Origin: Phyllobacteriaceae bacterium UBA1940
Lineage (GTDB): Bacteria > Pseudomonadota > Alphaproteobacteria > Rhizobiales > Rhizobiaceae
Assembly: GCA_002336975.1 (NCBI GenBank)
Contig: DDFA01000114.1
Span: forward strand, 1-52,768
DNA: 52,768 bases
Direction of reading: 5' to 3'
The notes beneath the pieces are model-generated. The model ran no database searches, was not told the DNA's origin, and saw nothing but the letters and a program-made list of their open reading frames with translations. A program made the translations under genes and the position numbers. Numbering within the stretch: position 1 is the first letter of the stretch; every line of letters begins with the position of its first letter. Positions 7,702 through 15,930 of this stretch are shown piece after piece.

Positions 7702-8571
7702 TCATGCGCCCCTTGCGCTCGCGCAGAACTCGATGATCGTGCCGCTCGCATCCGCTGGTGCTACCGCGATGCCTTTGCCGGTTGTCTGTGTGCGAATGCC
7801 GTTTGCCTCAAGGATCGCCGCGGCCGTCGAAAGATCCGCAACCATTATCTGCAAAGCCGCGAAGGCGGTATCGGGAACCGGTGAAAGGTCGAGCGCGCCA
7901 TAGCGCTCGCGGAGTGCCGCCGGCGTGACGAACGACATCGGGATCGAGCCGGTTTCCACGCGCCACCCATTTTCCGTGGGCACGACCTCGCCCCTAGCAA
8001 AGAACCGTGAATAACCTCGCGCCGCGCGCTCGGGATCGCCGCAGGCCGCCACCGTTCCCGCCAATGCCAGCGCGGTGTTGGTGTGGCGCATCAGTTGCGG
8101 CTGCCAAACGAGTTCAGGCGTATGGTGCTGGCACATAAAGGCGACGCCGACCGGCACATCTTTGTCGGGAAAATGCAGCACCGAAAACGAGGCCAGGCCT
8201 TCGCTTCCATCGGCAAGCTCGACCGGCCGCGAGAAACGTTGCACATTGCCTGTCGCGATCCCCAGTTGGGCAAGCTCGGTCCTTGCTTCTTCCGCATCGC
8301 CGATACGGCAGGCCATCGCGTAAAGCCCTTCGCCGTCGCGTTCCAGCGTCTGCCTGCGTGCACGGTTGTCGTCCGTTTCCGCTAAAAGGCCGAGAAGCTC
8401 GAAATAGTCGTCTGCGGACAGCATGATCGTATGGTTGGCCGATCCCTTGGCGGCGCTATGCAATCCCCTCGGCGACAGCGTGAAGCCCAGACGCCGGAAC
8501 TGCTCCAGACTGCGGTCGATATCCCGCACCATCAGGTAACAATGGTCTATTCCGGAAACGGGGTGGCCCAT
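7702..8571 (-). CDS. VOC superfamily (glyoxalase-like) protein
   Basis: 289 residues. The N-terminal module GIDHCYLMVRDIDRSLEQFRRLGFTLSPRG is the classic start of a vicinal-oxygen-chelate domain, and a second copy of the fold occupies the C-terminal half (AALQIMVADLSTAAAILEANGI, AVAPADASGTIIEFC). The central HHTPELVWQPQLMRHTNTALALAG matches the glyoxalase-like single-chain type. Such proteins bind a metal and act as dioxygenases, isomerases or glyoxalases; the metal ligands here are probably His in GIDH and Glu near the C-terminus, but the reaction cannot be deduced. Divergent from the FAD oxidoreductase gene across a gap holding a perfect palindrome. Confidence 0.82.
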   Translation of the reverse strand: MGHPVSGIDHCYLMVRDIDRSLEQFRRLGFTLSPRGLHSAAKGSANHTIMLSADDYFELLGLLAETDDNRARRQTLERDGEGLYAMACRIGDAEEARTELAQLGIATGNVQRFSRPVELADGSEGLASFSVLHFPDKDVPVGVAFMCQHHTPELVWQPQLMRHTNTALALAGTVAACGDPERAARGYSRFFARGEVVPTENGWRVETGSIPMSFVTPAALRERYGALDLSPVPDTAFAALQIMVADLSTAAAILEANGIRTQTTGKGIAVAPADASGTIIEFCASARGA

Positions 8572-8653
8572 CTCGCCTCCTCACCGACCCGTTGACCGGA
8601 TGCTGGACAAGTCTTCTAGACCAGTGCATCGCCGGCGACCAACAATCGTTCGT

Positions 8654-8667
8654 CTTTGCTAGCAAAG
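8654..8667. promoter_or_regulatory. Perfect 14-bp palindrome, candidate regulator site
   Basis: CTTTGCTAGCAAAG reads the same on both strands. It lies in the 279-base divergent gap between the VOC gene and the FAD oxidoreductase gene and fits the loose T-N11-A form of LysR-type sites. The nearby LysR regulator is the natural candidate to bind it. Confidence 0.5.
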
Positions 8668-8850
8668 CTGATCAAGAAACTCAGCAAATGTAATGAAGCG
8701 ACCATTCTTGTTGACGTGAGTCACAGGCCTCTGCGACAATGAAGGCCGCGCCGACGAAGTGCGGCACGCCGAAATGCCCCCCAGTTCCGTATCGGCGGAT
8801 ACGCGGCCGTCGGTTGCAGGGTGGCCGCCACTCTTCACGCAAGGTACCGG

Positions 8851-10146
8851 ATGACCCCCGACATCGTTTGGCCACCATCGCTTTGGACAGACGTCACCGC
8901 CGCGCGAGATGTCGCGCCTCCGCTCTCGGGGAATACGGAGGCCGACGTGGCCATTGTCGGCGGGGGGCTCTCCGGGTTGTCGATCGCGCTTCACCTTGCC
9001 GCGCGCGGCAGCCAGGTCCTGCTGCTGGAGGGAGCGGAAGTAGGCTGGGGCGCTTCGGGGCGCAACAATGGACAGGTCATTCCCACCCTTTCTGCGGTAG
9101 AGCCGGACGCCATCGTCAAGCGCTATAGCGAGGCCGGCGAGCGTTTCGTGCGGCTGATCGCCCAAAGTGCTGAATTCCTTTTCCGATTGGCGGAGCAGGA
9201 GAACATCGACTGCGAGGCGGAGCAGACCGGTTGGCTGCAGCCTGCGCATTCGCCGGGGCGGGTGCGGCTGAGCGAAAGGCGTGTCGAGGCGTGGCGACGC
9301 TTCGGGTCGCCGGCGGAACTGCTCGACCGGGCGTCCGTAACCGCGATGGTCGGGTCGAGCTTCTGGCATGGTGGCATGTTCAATCCGACCGGCGGCCACA
9401 TCAACCCGCTTGCCCTTACGCGCGGATTGGCTGACGCCTGCCGGCGCAAGGGGGTGCGCATCCATGAACGCACCACCGTCACCGGCTATCGCCGCGAGGG
9501 CGACGGCTGGCGCCTCCTGACACGGGACGGCTCGGTCAAGGCCCGGGCCATGGCGCTTGCCACCAATGCGTATACCGATGCGTCGGTGCCTCATCTCGAT
9601 CCGCGCATCTCGCGCTCCATCGTGCCTTTGCTGTCCTGGCAGATGGCCACAGACCCAATCGGGGAGGCCGTGCGGGCACGGATCCTGCCCGGGCGGCAGG
9701 CGGTTTCGGACACAAGGGCGGACCTGCGCTTCTTCCGCTACGATGCTCGCAACCGCCTGGTCACCGGCGGTTCCGTACTGGGAATCCATGACGCCGAGCG
9801 GCGTGTCGTCCAGCATGTTTCGAAGCGCATGGCCGAGGCATTCCCCGACATGGCCCAGCTTCGCGTCACGCATGTGTGGAGCGGGCGCATCGGCATCACG
9901 CGCGATCGCTACCCGCACATTCATCGGCTCGGACCGGATTTCTGGTCCTGGGTGGGCTGCAACGGGCGGGGCGTCGCTCTCGCCGTGGCATTTGGCCGGG
10001 AACTGGCGGCTGCGATCGACGGTGCGCCGGCCAGCGAACTGGCGCTGCCTGTCACGGATGTCGACCCGTTGCCCTTCCACCCCGTCGCCCGCCGCATCGC
10101 TCCCTTCGTGCTGGCATGGCACAAGCGGCGCGACCATACCAACTGA
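8851..10146 (+). CDS. FAD-dependent amine/amino-acid oxidoreductase (DAO family, PuuB-like)
   Basis: 431 residues from the ATG at 8851, which has AAGG at proper spacing; the in-frame GTG at 8821 is less likely. The dinucleotide-binding motif VAIVGGGLSGLSIALHLAARG with LLLEGAEVGWGASGRNNGQV is the FAD site of the glycine/D-amino-acid oxidase family. The GASGRNNGQ context, the later FNPTGGHINPLALTRGLADACR, and the HVWSGRIGITRDRYPHIHRLG and GCNGRGVALAVAFGRELA segments match gamma-glutamylputrescine oxidase-like enzymes, which oxidise an amine to an aldehyde with release of ammonia. The N-terminal WPPSLW is also typical. It begins a plus-strand pair with the M20 hydrolase. The aldehyde dehydrogenase at 17078 could take its product. 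Confidence 0.85.
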   Translation: MTPDIVWPPSLWTDVTAARDVAPPLSGNTEADVAIVGGGLSGLSIALHLAARGSQVLLLEGAEVGWGASGRNNGQVIPTLSAVEPDAIVKRYSEAGERFVRLIAQSAEFLFRLAEQENIDCEAEQTGWLQPAHSPGRVRLSERRVEAWRRFGSPAELLDRASVTAMVGSSFWHGGMFNPTGGHINPLALTRGLADACRRKGVRIHERTTVTGYRREGDGWRLLTRDGSVKARAMALATNAYTDASVPHLDPRISRSIVPLLSWQMATDPIGEAVRARILPGRQAVSDTRADLRFFRYDARNRLVTGGSVLGIHDAERRVVQHVSKRMAEAFPDMAQLRVTHVWSGRIGITRDRYPHIHRLGPDFWSWVGCNGRGVALAVAFGRELAAAIDGAPASELALPVTDVDPLPFHPVARRIAPFVLAWHKRRDHTN

Positions 10147-10179
10147 AGCAGGCCTGATTAGAGGCGAGGAGCGAGGCTC

Positions 10180-11346
10180 ATGGCCGTCGAGCGCTGGGTT
10201 GCCGATCAACTGGACGAACTTGTCGCCTTTCGGCGGGACCTGCATACCTATCCGGAACTCCTCTACGATGTGGAGCGCACGGCTAGGCGGATTACCGAGG
10301 CGCTGCGCGCTGCGGGCATCGACGAGGTGGTCTCCGGAATAGGCCGCACAGGCGTTGTCGGCGTCATCCGCGGCCGCAGTGGTCCCAGCGGACGCTCGAT
10401 CGGGTTGCGAGCCGATATGGACGCCTTGCCGATCCATGAAGCGTCGGGCGTGCCGTGGGCGTCAAGCCGGCCCGGCATCATGCACGCCTGCGGCCATGAC
10501 GGGCATACCGCCATGCTGATCGGCGCCGCCCGCCACCTCGCCCGGACCCGCGAATTCGACGGCACCGTCTATGTCATCTTCCAGCCGGCCGAGGAGGGCG
10601 GTGCCGGTGCCAAGGCGATGATCGACGACGGGCTGTTCGAGCGCTTCCCGATGGACGAGGTCTACGGGCTGCACAACCGGCCGGGTCTCGCGGTGGGCAG
10701 CTTCGCCGTCGCTTCCGGTCCGGTGATGGCCTCGGTCGACGAAATCTACATCCGGGTTGAGGGCAAGGGCGGTCACGCCGCCTATCCGCACAATGCCGTC
10801 GATCCGATTCCCGTCACCGCCGCGATGATCCAGGCGCTGCAGACGATCGTGTCTCGCAACGTCGATCCGCTGAAGTCGGCTGTGGTGTCGATCACCACCA
10901 TCCATGGCGGCGATGCGTTCAACGTCATTCCGCAGGCCATCGAGTTGACCGGCACCGTGCGCACGCTCGACGCCGAGGTGCGCAGCCAGATCGAGGAGCG
11001 GCTGAATGAGGCCGTTGCCGGCATTGGCCTGGCGTTCGGCGTAACGGCCCTCCTCACCTACACGCGCTGCTATCCTGCGATGGTCAACCACGCCCTAAAC
11101 GCGGCGCTCACGGGGGAAGCGGCGAGCGCCGTCGCGGGATCGTCAAATGTGATGACGAACTCGCCCGCGAGTCTGGGAGGCGAAGACTTCGCCTTCATGC
11201 TAGAAAGGCGGCCGGGCGCTATGATCTTCGCAGGCAACGGCCCGTCCGCCGGGCTTCACCATCCCGCCTATGACTTCAACGACGAGCTTATCCCCTGGGG
11301 TTGCTCCTATTGGACCACCCTTGTGCGCCAGCGCCTTTCTCCCTAA
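10180..11346 (+). CDS. M20 family amidohydrolase (hippurate/N-acyl-amino-acid hydrolase type)
   Basis: 388 residues, normal length. Metal ligands are visible: Cys104 and His106 in HACGHDGHT, Glu138-Glu139 in QPAEEGG, His in GLHNRPG, and the late His in GLHHPAYDFNDE. The dimerisation-domain motif GKGGHAAYPH lies near residue 197. Such cytoplasmic enzymes remove acyl groups from amino acids or amines, or open amide-linked conjugates. It starts 34 bases after the FAD oxidoreductase gene with a GAGG ribosome-binding site, so they form an operon. A plausible role is release of the free amino compound from a conjugate. Confidence 0.9.
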   Translation: MAVERWVADQLDELVAFRRDLHTYPELLYDVERTARRITEALRAAGIDEVVSGIGRTGVVGVIRGRSGPSGRSIGLRADMDALPIHEASGVPWASSRPGIMHACGHDGHTAMLIGAARHLARTREFDGTVYVIFQPAEEGGAGAKAMIDDGLFERFPMDEVYGLHNRPGLAVGSFAVASGPVMASVDEIYIRVEGKGGHAAYPHNAVDPIPVTAAMIQALQTIVSRNVDPLKSAVVSITTIHGGDAFNVIPQAIELTGTVRTLDAEVRSQIEERLNEAVAGIGLAFGVTALLTYTRCYPAMVNHALNAALTGEAASAVAGSSNVMTNSPASLGGEDFAFMLERRPGAMIFAGNGPSAGLHHPAYDFNDELIPWGCSYWTTLVRQRLSP

Positions 11347-11669
11347 CACGCTCAGGCATAACCCCAATTGCCTCACCTTCCTCAGTTTTCGTGTGGATCA
11401 TCCTCATCGAATGTATCTTTTAGCGAGGTACCGTTGTGAGCGGGCACAGATCGTTGCATCATCCTTTCAGAACCGCCCTTCAGTCAAAGGTCTGGCGTCA
11501 CAGTGGAGGCTGAGGCTCCGCAGACATTTGATAGGAAACGCTTTCCAATATTACGAGCAGATGTTCGCTGCATAATTCAGATATTATTGCAACGAACGCA
11601 GTTCTTACTGGAATTAGAATGCTGAGACTACCCATCTGAACTCTTTCTTTTACCATCAAGGAGAACGAG
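11347..11669. other. Intergenic stretch before the transport operon
   Basis: 323 bases without a supported gene. The last 120 bases are AT-rich and probably contain the promoter of the DUF3830/ABC transporter run. A GGAGAACGAG stretch just before 11670 is the ribosome-binding site. I could not fix -35 and -10 boxes at good spacing. Confidence 0.5.
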
Positions 11670-12140
11670 ATGACTGCCCCACCCGTTTCATCGAAGAATA
11701 TCAAGCGCCGGATCGTGCTCGAGTTCGAGAAGGGCGGGAGGCTGATTGCCGATCTCCTGGACGAAGACGCGCCGGAGACCGCGCAGGCGTTCTGGGACAA
11801 ACTTCCTTTGCGCGAAATGTGCGAGCACGCGAAGTTCTCCGGGTTCGTGATCTCCATCCTTCCGGACCTTGACGTCCACAAGGCGGAGAATTCGCGCTCG
11901 ATCGGTGTCCTGCCGGGGCAGATCCTGTTCAACCCGCACCTTACCAACTCGACCTGGCACAAGCGCGAGATCGCGATCGTCTACGGCGTGGCGGCCATCC
12001 GCGACTCCTTCGGCTATGCGCCATGCAACCTCGTGGCCAACATCAGCGAGGGACAGGATCTCCTGCGTGAGATCGGCATTCGCATCCACCACGAGGGTCG
12101 CGAATATCTCGAGGTCAAGAAGTACGAACCGGAAGAATGA
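11670..12140 (+). CDS. DUF3830-like cyclophilin-fold protein
   Basis: 156 residues with a strong GGAG ribosome-binding site. The pattern of an initial beta strand (RRIVLEFEKGGRLIADLLDEDAPETAQAFWDKLP) followed by a Gly/Pro-rich turn (IGVLPGQILFNP) and a C-terminal strand (REIGIRIHHEGREYLEV) fits DUF3830, a cyclophilin-like family often found beside transporters and amidohydrolases. There is no signal peptide, so it is presumably cytoplasmic. It leads the transport operon, separated from the first permease by a strong hairpin. Function is unknown; a binding or small enzymatic role toward the imported compound is only an inference. A related fold may be encoded at 5023-5487. Confidence 0.6.
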   Translation: MTAPPVSSKNIKRRIVLEFEKGGRLIADLLDEDAPETAQAFWDKLPLREMCEHAKFSGFVISILPDLDVHKAENSRSIGVLPGQILFNPHLTNSTWHKREIAIVYGVAAIRDSFGYAPCNLVANISEGQDLLREIGIRIHHEGREYLEVKKYEPEE

Positions 12141-12148
12141 CGTTTCGC

Positions 12149-12174
12149 GGTCGCGGCCTTTGCGGGCCGCGACC
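12149..12174 (+). terminator. Strong hairpin between DUF3830-like gene and permease gene
   Basis: A perfect 10-bp GC stem (GGTCGCGGCC / GGCCGCGACC) with a 6-base loop lies 8 bases after the stop codon and is followed by CTTTCT. The T run is poor, so it may act as a partial terminator or as an RNA-stabilising element that sets the DUF3830-like gene apart from the transporter genes. Confidence 0.6.
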
Positions 12175-12226
12175 CTTTCTCGAACCCCCGGCGCCGTCCG
12201 GAAGGCAGGAAACAAGGGTGCCGCGT

Positions 12227-13060
12227 ATGAGCGCTTCTCAATCGAGGAAGACAGCCGTCGCACTTCTCTTTCCGGTGCTGGCCATTCTCGCCGTCTTTCT
12301 CGTCCTGCCGATCATCTACGTGGTCGCCTCGAGCATGATGGCCGATGTGGGCGGGGGGCCTTCGGGGCTTGCCGCCTATCTCAAGCTCGCCACCGACCCC
12401 TATTATCTGCTCGTCTTTTTCCAGACATTCGTCTTCTCCGTGGGCATCACGATCGCCACACTGGTGTTCGGCTATCCGCTCGCCAGCTTCATCGCCCGAA
12501 CCAGCGCGCCCGAGCGCGCCTTCGTCATCTTCATCGTCATCGCGCCGCTGCTCATCAGCATGGTGGTCAAGGCCTATGGCTGGCAGCTCATCCTTGGCAA
12601 CCAGGGCATCGTCAACACCATCCTCACCGCCCTCGGCTTCGCGCCGGCCCGCCTGATCTACAACTGGACCGGGGTCGTGATCGCAACCGTGCACGTGCTC
12701 TTGCCCTTCGCCGTCATCTCGATCGCCGGCGTGCTGTCGAACCTTGATTCCTCGATCGAGGAATCCGCGGCGGTGCTGGGGGCGTCGCCGGTGCGCGTGT
12801 TCTTCCTCGTCACGCTGCCGCTCGCGGTGAACGGTCTCATCACGGCCGCGACCTTCGTGTTCCTGCTCGCGCTCGGCAGCTTCGTGACGATCCTGATGCT
12901 GGGTGGAAACGGCACCATGGTGGTGCCGCTGCTGATCTACCAGCAAGTGACGATCACCTACAACCAGGCTTTCGCCTCGGCGATGGCCACCGTGCTCATG
13001 GCGATCACGCTGACGCTGCTGTTCACGCAGTTCCGCTTCCTGAGAAGGAGGGACGCCTGA
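12227..13060 (+). CDS. ABC transporter permease, PotB type
   Basis: 277 residues from the ATG at 12227; a longer frame to 12137 would cross the hairpin. Six hydrophobic segments are visible, starting with ALLFPVLAILAVFLVLPIIYVVAS. The cytoplasmic EAA loop reads EESAAVLGASPVRVFFLVTLPLAVNG, the docking site for the ATPase. The order and loop sequence match the first permease of spermidine/putrescine-type importers. Its stop codon overlaps the start of the second permease gene (TGATG). Acts in the inner membrane with the partner permease, ATPase and solute-binding protein encoded downstream. Confidence 0.9.
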   Translation: MSASQSRKTAVALLFPVLAILAVFLVLPIIYVVASSMMADVGGGPSGLAAYLKLATDPYYLLVFFQTFVFSVGITIATLVFGYPLASFIARTSAPERAFVIFIVIAPLLISMVVKAYGWQLILGNQGIVNTILTALGFAPARLIYNWTGVVIATVHVLLPFAVISIAGVLSNLDSSIEESAAVLGASPVRVFFLVTLPLAVNGLITAATFVFLLALGSFVTILMLGGNGTMVVPLLIYQQVTITYNQAFASAMATVLMAITLTLLFTQFRFLRRRDA

Positions 13061-13854
13061 TGCACAAGCCCGCCTCTTCGTGGCTGCGCGCCTATGTCTG
13101 GCTGATGATGGCGTTCCTGGCGCTGCCGCTGGTCGTCATTTTCATCTCCTCGTTCAACGAGGGCTCGGCGATCATCTTCCCGCCCAAGGGCGTCACGCTG
13201 CACTGGTACGGCGAGGCCTGGCGCAACGCGAGCATGATGCAGGCCGCGCTCAACAGCATCGTCCTCGCCTCGGCGGCGACGGTGCTGTCGCTGCTCATCG
13301 GCGTGCCGGCCGCGCTCGCGGTGGTGCGCTACGTGGTGCGCGGCCGCGAGGCGTTGCAGGCGTTCCTGCTCTCGCCCATGACCGTGCCGTCGATCGTCCT
13401 GGGCATCGCCTTTCTGGTGTTCTTCGCCCGAACGGGAATGGGCCTTTCCTTCACGACGCTGATGATCGCCCACATGGTCATCACGCTGCCCTACGTCATC
13501 CGCTCGGTCGCCGGCGTCTATATGGGCGTCTCGGTTTCGATCGAGGAGGCGGCGAAGGTGCTCGGCGCCAACAGCCGGCAGCTCTTCATGAAGATCACGC
13601 TTCCCCTCATCATGCCCGGCATCATGGCGGGAGGAATATTCTCTTTCATCATGTCTTTCGACAACGTTCCTGTCTCTATCTTCATCACGAGGCGCGATAC
13701 GTTGACCTTGCCCGTGTATATCATCAGCTATCTCGTCCATAATTTCGACCCGACGATTGCAGCGATATCGACCATACAGGTCCTCTTCACTGCGACACTG
13801 ATGTTCATACTGGAAAAGACATACGGAATACGCCGATTGACCGAAACGGTCTGA
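13060..13854 (+). CDS. ABC transporter permease, PotC type
   Basis: 264 residues with six predicted membrane segments, beginning AYVWLMMAFLALPLVVIFISSF. The motif SFNEG near residue 31 is a hallmark of PotC-like permeases. The EAA loop is EEAAKVLGANSRQLFMKITLPLIMPG. It overlaps the previous gene by one base, implying coupled translation. The last third is less GC-rich at wobble positions than the first, without any break in the frame. Second half of the membrane channel of the polyamine-type importer. Confidence 0.9.
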   Translation: MHKPASSWLRAYVWLMMAFLALPLVVIFISSFNEGSAIIFPPKGVTLHWYGEAWRNASMMQAALNSIVLASAATVLSLLIGVPAALAVVRYVVRGREALQAFLLSPMTVPSIVLGIAFLVFFARTGMGLSFTTLMIAHMVITLPYVIRSVAGVYMGVSVSIEEAAKVLGANSRQLFMKITLPLIMPGIMAGGIFSFIMSFDNVPVSIFITRRDTLTLPVYIISYLVHNFDPTIAAISTIQVLFTATLMFILEKTYGIRRLTETV

Positions 13855-13925
13855 TTGGTGCCACGACTATAAACGGATGACAGTGTCGAGGCGACACGGA
13901 AATTTCGAAGGGACCGCGAAGCGCA

Positions 13926-14780
13926 ATGACTGACCCGAACACCACCAGGCAAGACCAGGCCGCCGGCGGCAACTCTCGCATCGTCCGCGTCGCTTCCGTC
14001 CAGATGGGCTCCGTCACTGGCGACAAGGAGGCCAATCTGGCGCAGGCCGCGCGGCTCATCGCCGACGCCAAGGCCGACCTCGCCGTCCTGCCGGAGCTTT
14101 TCGCGACCGAGTTCTTCGCCGCTGAGAAGGACCACAAATATTTCGACTACGCCGAACCCGCGGACGGCGGGATCGTCACCCGGATGGCGGAGGTGGCCAA
14201 GGAAACCGCCACGACGATCGTGGTGCCCTTCTTCGAATACGCGGCCGACGGCCGCTTCTTCAACTCGACCGCGATCGTCGGGCCGAACGGCGGCACCATC
14301 GGCGTCTATCGCAAGACCCACATCCCCTTCACCAAGTCGTTCGAGAAGTTCTACTTCGCGTCGGGAAGCGGGTTTCCGGTCTTCGACACGCCGGCGGGCC
14401 GGGTCGCCGTGCTCATCTGCTACGACCGCTGGTATCCCGAGGCCTGGCGCAAGGTGTGCGAGCAAGGCGCGGAGATCGTCTGCGTGCCGATCGCGAGTTG
14501 GCGTTTCGAGGGGTTTTCCGAGCGTCCGTTCTGGGACGCGCTGCACCGGATCAGGACGCGCGAGAACCTCGTCTTCCTCGCCGCCTCGAACCGCACCGGC
14601 AAGGAGCCTCCCTACGAATACACTGGCCACAGCATGATCGTCAGCCCGGCCGGCGAGATCGTCGCCGAGGCCGAGGAGGAATTCGTCGGGGCGGTGGTGT
14701 TCGACTGCGATCTCGACCAGGTCCGCCGCGAGCGCGCCAAATGGCCGCTGCTCAGAGACCGGCGTCCGGAGCTCTACTGA
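13926..14780 (+). CDS. Carbon-nitrogen hydrolase (nitrilase superfamily, N-carbamoylputrescine amidase-like)
   Basis: 284 residues. The catalytic Glu-Lys-Cys triad is complete: Glu57 in LPELFATEFF, Lys130 in YRKTHIPF and Cys165 in LICYDRWYPEAWR. Downstream ENLVFLAASNRTG and GHSMIVSPAGEIVAEAEEE follow the superfamily pattern. These enzymes hydrolyse amides or N-carbamoyl amines to acid or amine plus ammonia and CO2; among known groups it looks closest to N-carbamoylputrescine amidase and beta-ureidopropionase, which I infer from motif context only. Its place between importer genes suggests that the transported compound or its derivative carries an amide or ureido group. Confidence 0.85.
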   Translation: MTDPNTTRQDQAAGGNSRIVRVASVQMGSVTGDKEANLAQAARLIADAKADLAVLPELFATEFFAAEKDHKYFDYAEPADGGIVTRMAEVAKETATTIVVPFFEYAADGRFFNSTAIVGPNGGTIGVYRKTHIPFTKSFEKFYFASGSGFPVFDTPAGRVAVLICYDRWYPEAWRKVCEQGAEIVCVPIASWRFEGFSERPFWDALHRIRTRENLVFLAASNRTGKEPPYEYTGHSMIVSPAGEIVAEAEEEFVGAVVFDCDLDQVRRERAKWPLLRDRRPELY

Positions 14781-14877
14781 AGAAGGAGGAAGTTGCCGGG
14801 CAGGGAGAGGCCGTTCCGGCAGCCTGTGGGGAAAGAGTGAACGTGGATCAACTGACAACAGGAATGGGAGTAAGGAA

Positions 14878-15927
14878 ATGCGATTGATCACCAAACGTAA
14901 TTTTCTCAAGCTGAGCGGGGCGGCGGGTGCGTTCACCCTCGCTGGCGGCCATCAGCTTCTTGCCGCCGGCCCGAAGATTACCGTCAACACCTATGGCGGC
15001 CTCTATGAGACGGCGGTAAAGGACAACTTCATCGCCAGCTACAAGAAGGCGACCGGCAACGATGCCGAGGCCGTCATCGATATCCCGTCGGCGGCGCTCT
15101 CGAAGATTCAGGCAACGCAGCCCAACTCGGACTATGACCTCTTCGTCGCGACGCCGAACGACACCATTCGCGCCATCGAACTGAACCTTGCCGAGGAACT
15201 GGACCCCTCCAAGCTCAGCAACCTGAAGGACATTCCCGAGGCCCACTACAAGAATTGGGACAACAAGGCCGTCAGCTTCTCCTACGGCATCTATGGCTTC
15301 CTCTACGACACGCGCAAGATCGCCAATCCGCCCAAGACGTGGGTCGAGTTCGTCGAGCGCACCATCGCCGGCGAGTTCGGCCGCACGGTCGCGGTCCATT
15401 CCGCCACGCAGGCCGGTATCCTCGAAGGCTATATCTGGCCGATCATCGATGCTTTCGGCGGCACCATCGAGGATCCGGGCGTGGCCTTCGACAAGATGCG
15501 CCAGATGGTTCCCTACACCGCCAAGAACTTCAGTGATATGTCGCAAGTGGTGCAGTTGATGTCGACGGGCGAGATTTCGATCGCGCCCTATGTCGACGGC
15601 CGCGCTTGGTCCTTCGTGGAGCAGAACCCGTGGGCGAATTTCATCGTTCCGGAGAAGGGCGGCTGCATCGTGTCCTCCCAGATCGTCAAGGTGAAGAACT
15701 CGCCGGAGGACGCCTGGAAACTGATGGACGCCTTCCTTGACAAGGAGGCGGGGGAAGGTTTCACCGAGACGATCCTCTATCCGGTGACCAACTCCACCGT
15801 CGAGTACTCGCCTCGCATGCAGGCGCGGCTGACGCCGATGGAGAACATCATCTACCCGCCCTATTTCGACCTCTACAAGCACACCTCCGCGCTCATCGAG
15901 CGCTGGAACAAAGAAGTCGGCGGGTGA
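14878..15927 (+). CDS. Extracellular solute-binding protein (PotD type)
   Basis: 349 residues. The N-terminus TKRNFLKLSGAAGAFTLAGG resembles a twin-arginine signal with Lys-Arg in place of Arg-Arg; export by either Tat or Sec is possible. The mature part (ITVNTYGGLYETAVKDNF at its start, later SFSYGIYGFLYDTRKI, MSTGEISIAPYVDGRAW and KGGCIVSSQIVKVKNSPEDAWKLMDAFLD) follows the periplasmic spermidine/putrescine-binding family. It captures the substrate in the periplasm for the two permeases encoded upstream. GGAGTAAGG precedes the start. Confidence 0.88.
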   Translation: MRLITKRNFLKLSGAAGAFTLAGGHQLLAAGPKITVNTYGGLYETAVKDNFIASYKKATGNDAEAVIDIPSAALSKIQATQPNSDYDLFVATPNDTIRAIELNLAEELDPSKLSNLKDIPEAHYKNWDNKAVSFSYGIYGFLYDTRKIANPPKTWVEFVERTIAGEFGRTVAVHSATQAGILEGYIWPIIDAFGGTIEDPGVAFDKMRQMVPYTAKNFSDMSQVVQLMSTGEISIAPYVDGRAWSFVEQNPWANFIVPEKGGCIVSSQIVKVKNSPEDAWKLMDAFLDKEAGEGFTETILYPVTNSTVEYSPRMQARLTPMENIIYPPYFDLYKHTSALIERWNKEVGG

Positions 15928-15930
15928 GGT

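Noticed and set aside
8659..10437. 592-codon minus-strand frame opposite the FAD oxidoreductase gene
   Set aside because: The FAD-binding motif and family pattern are on the plus strand; the minus frame has no domain.
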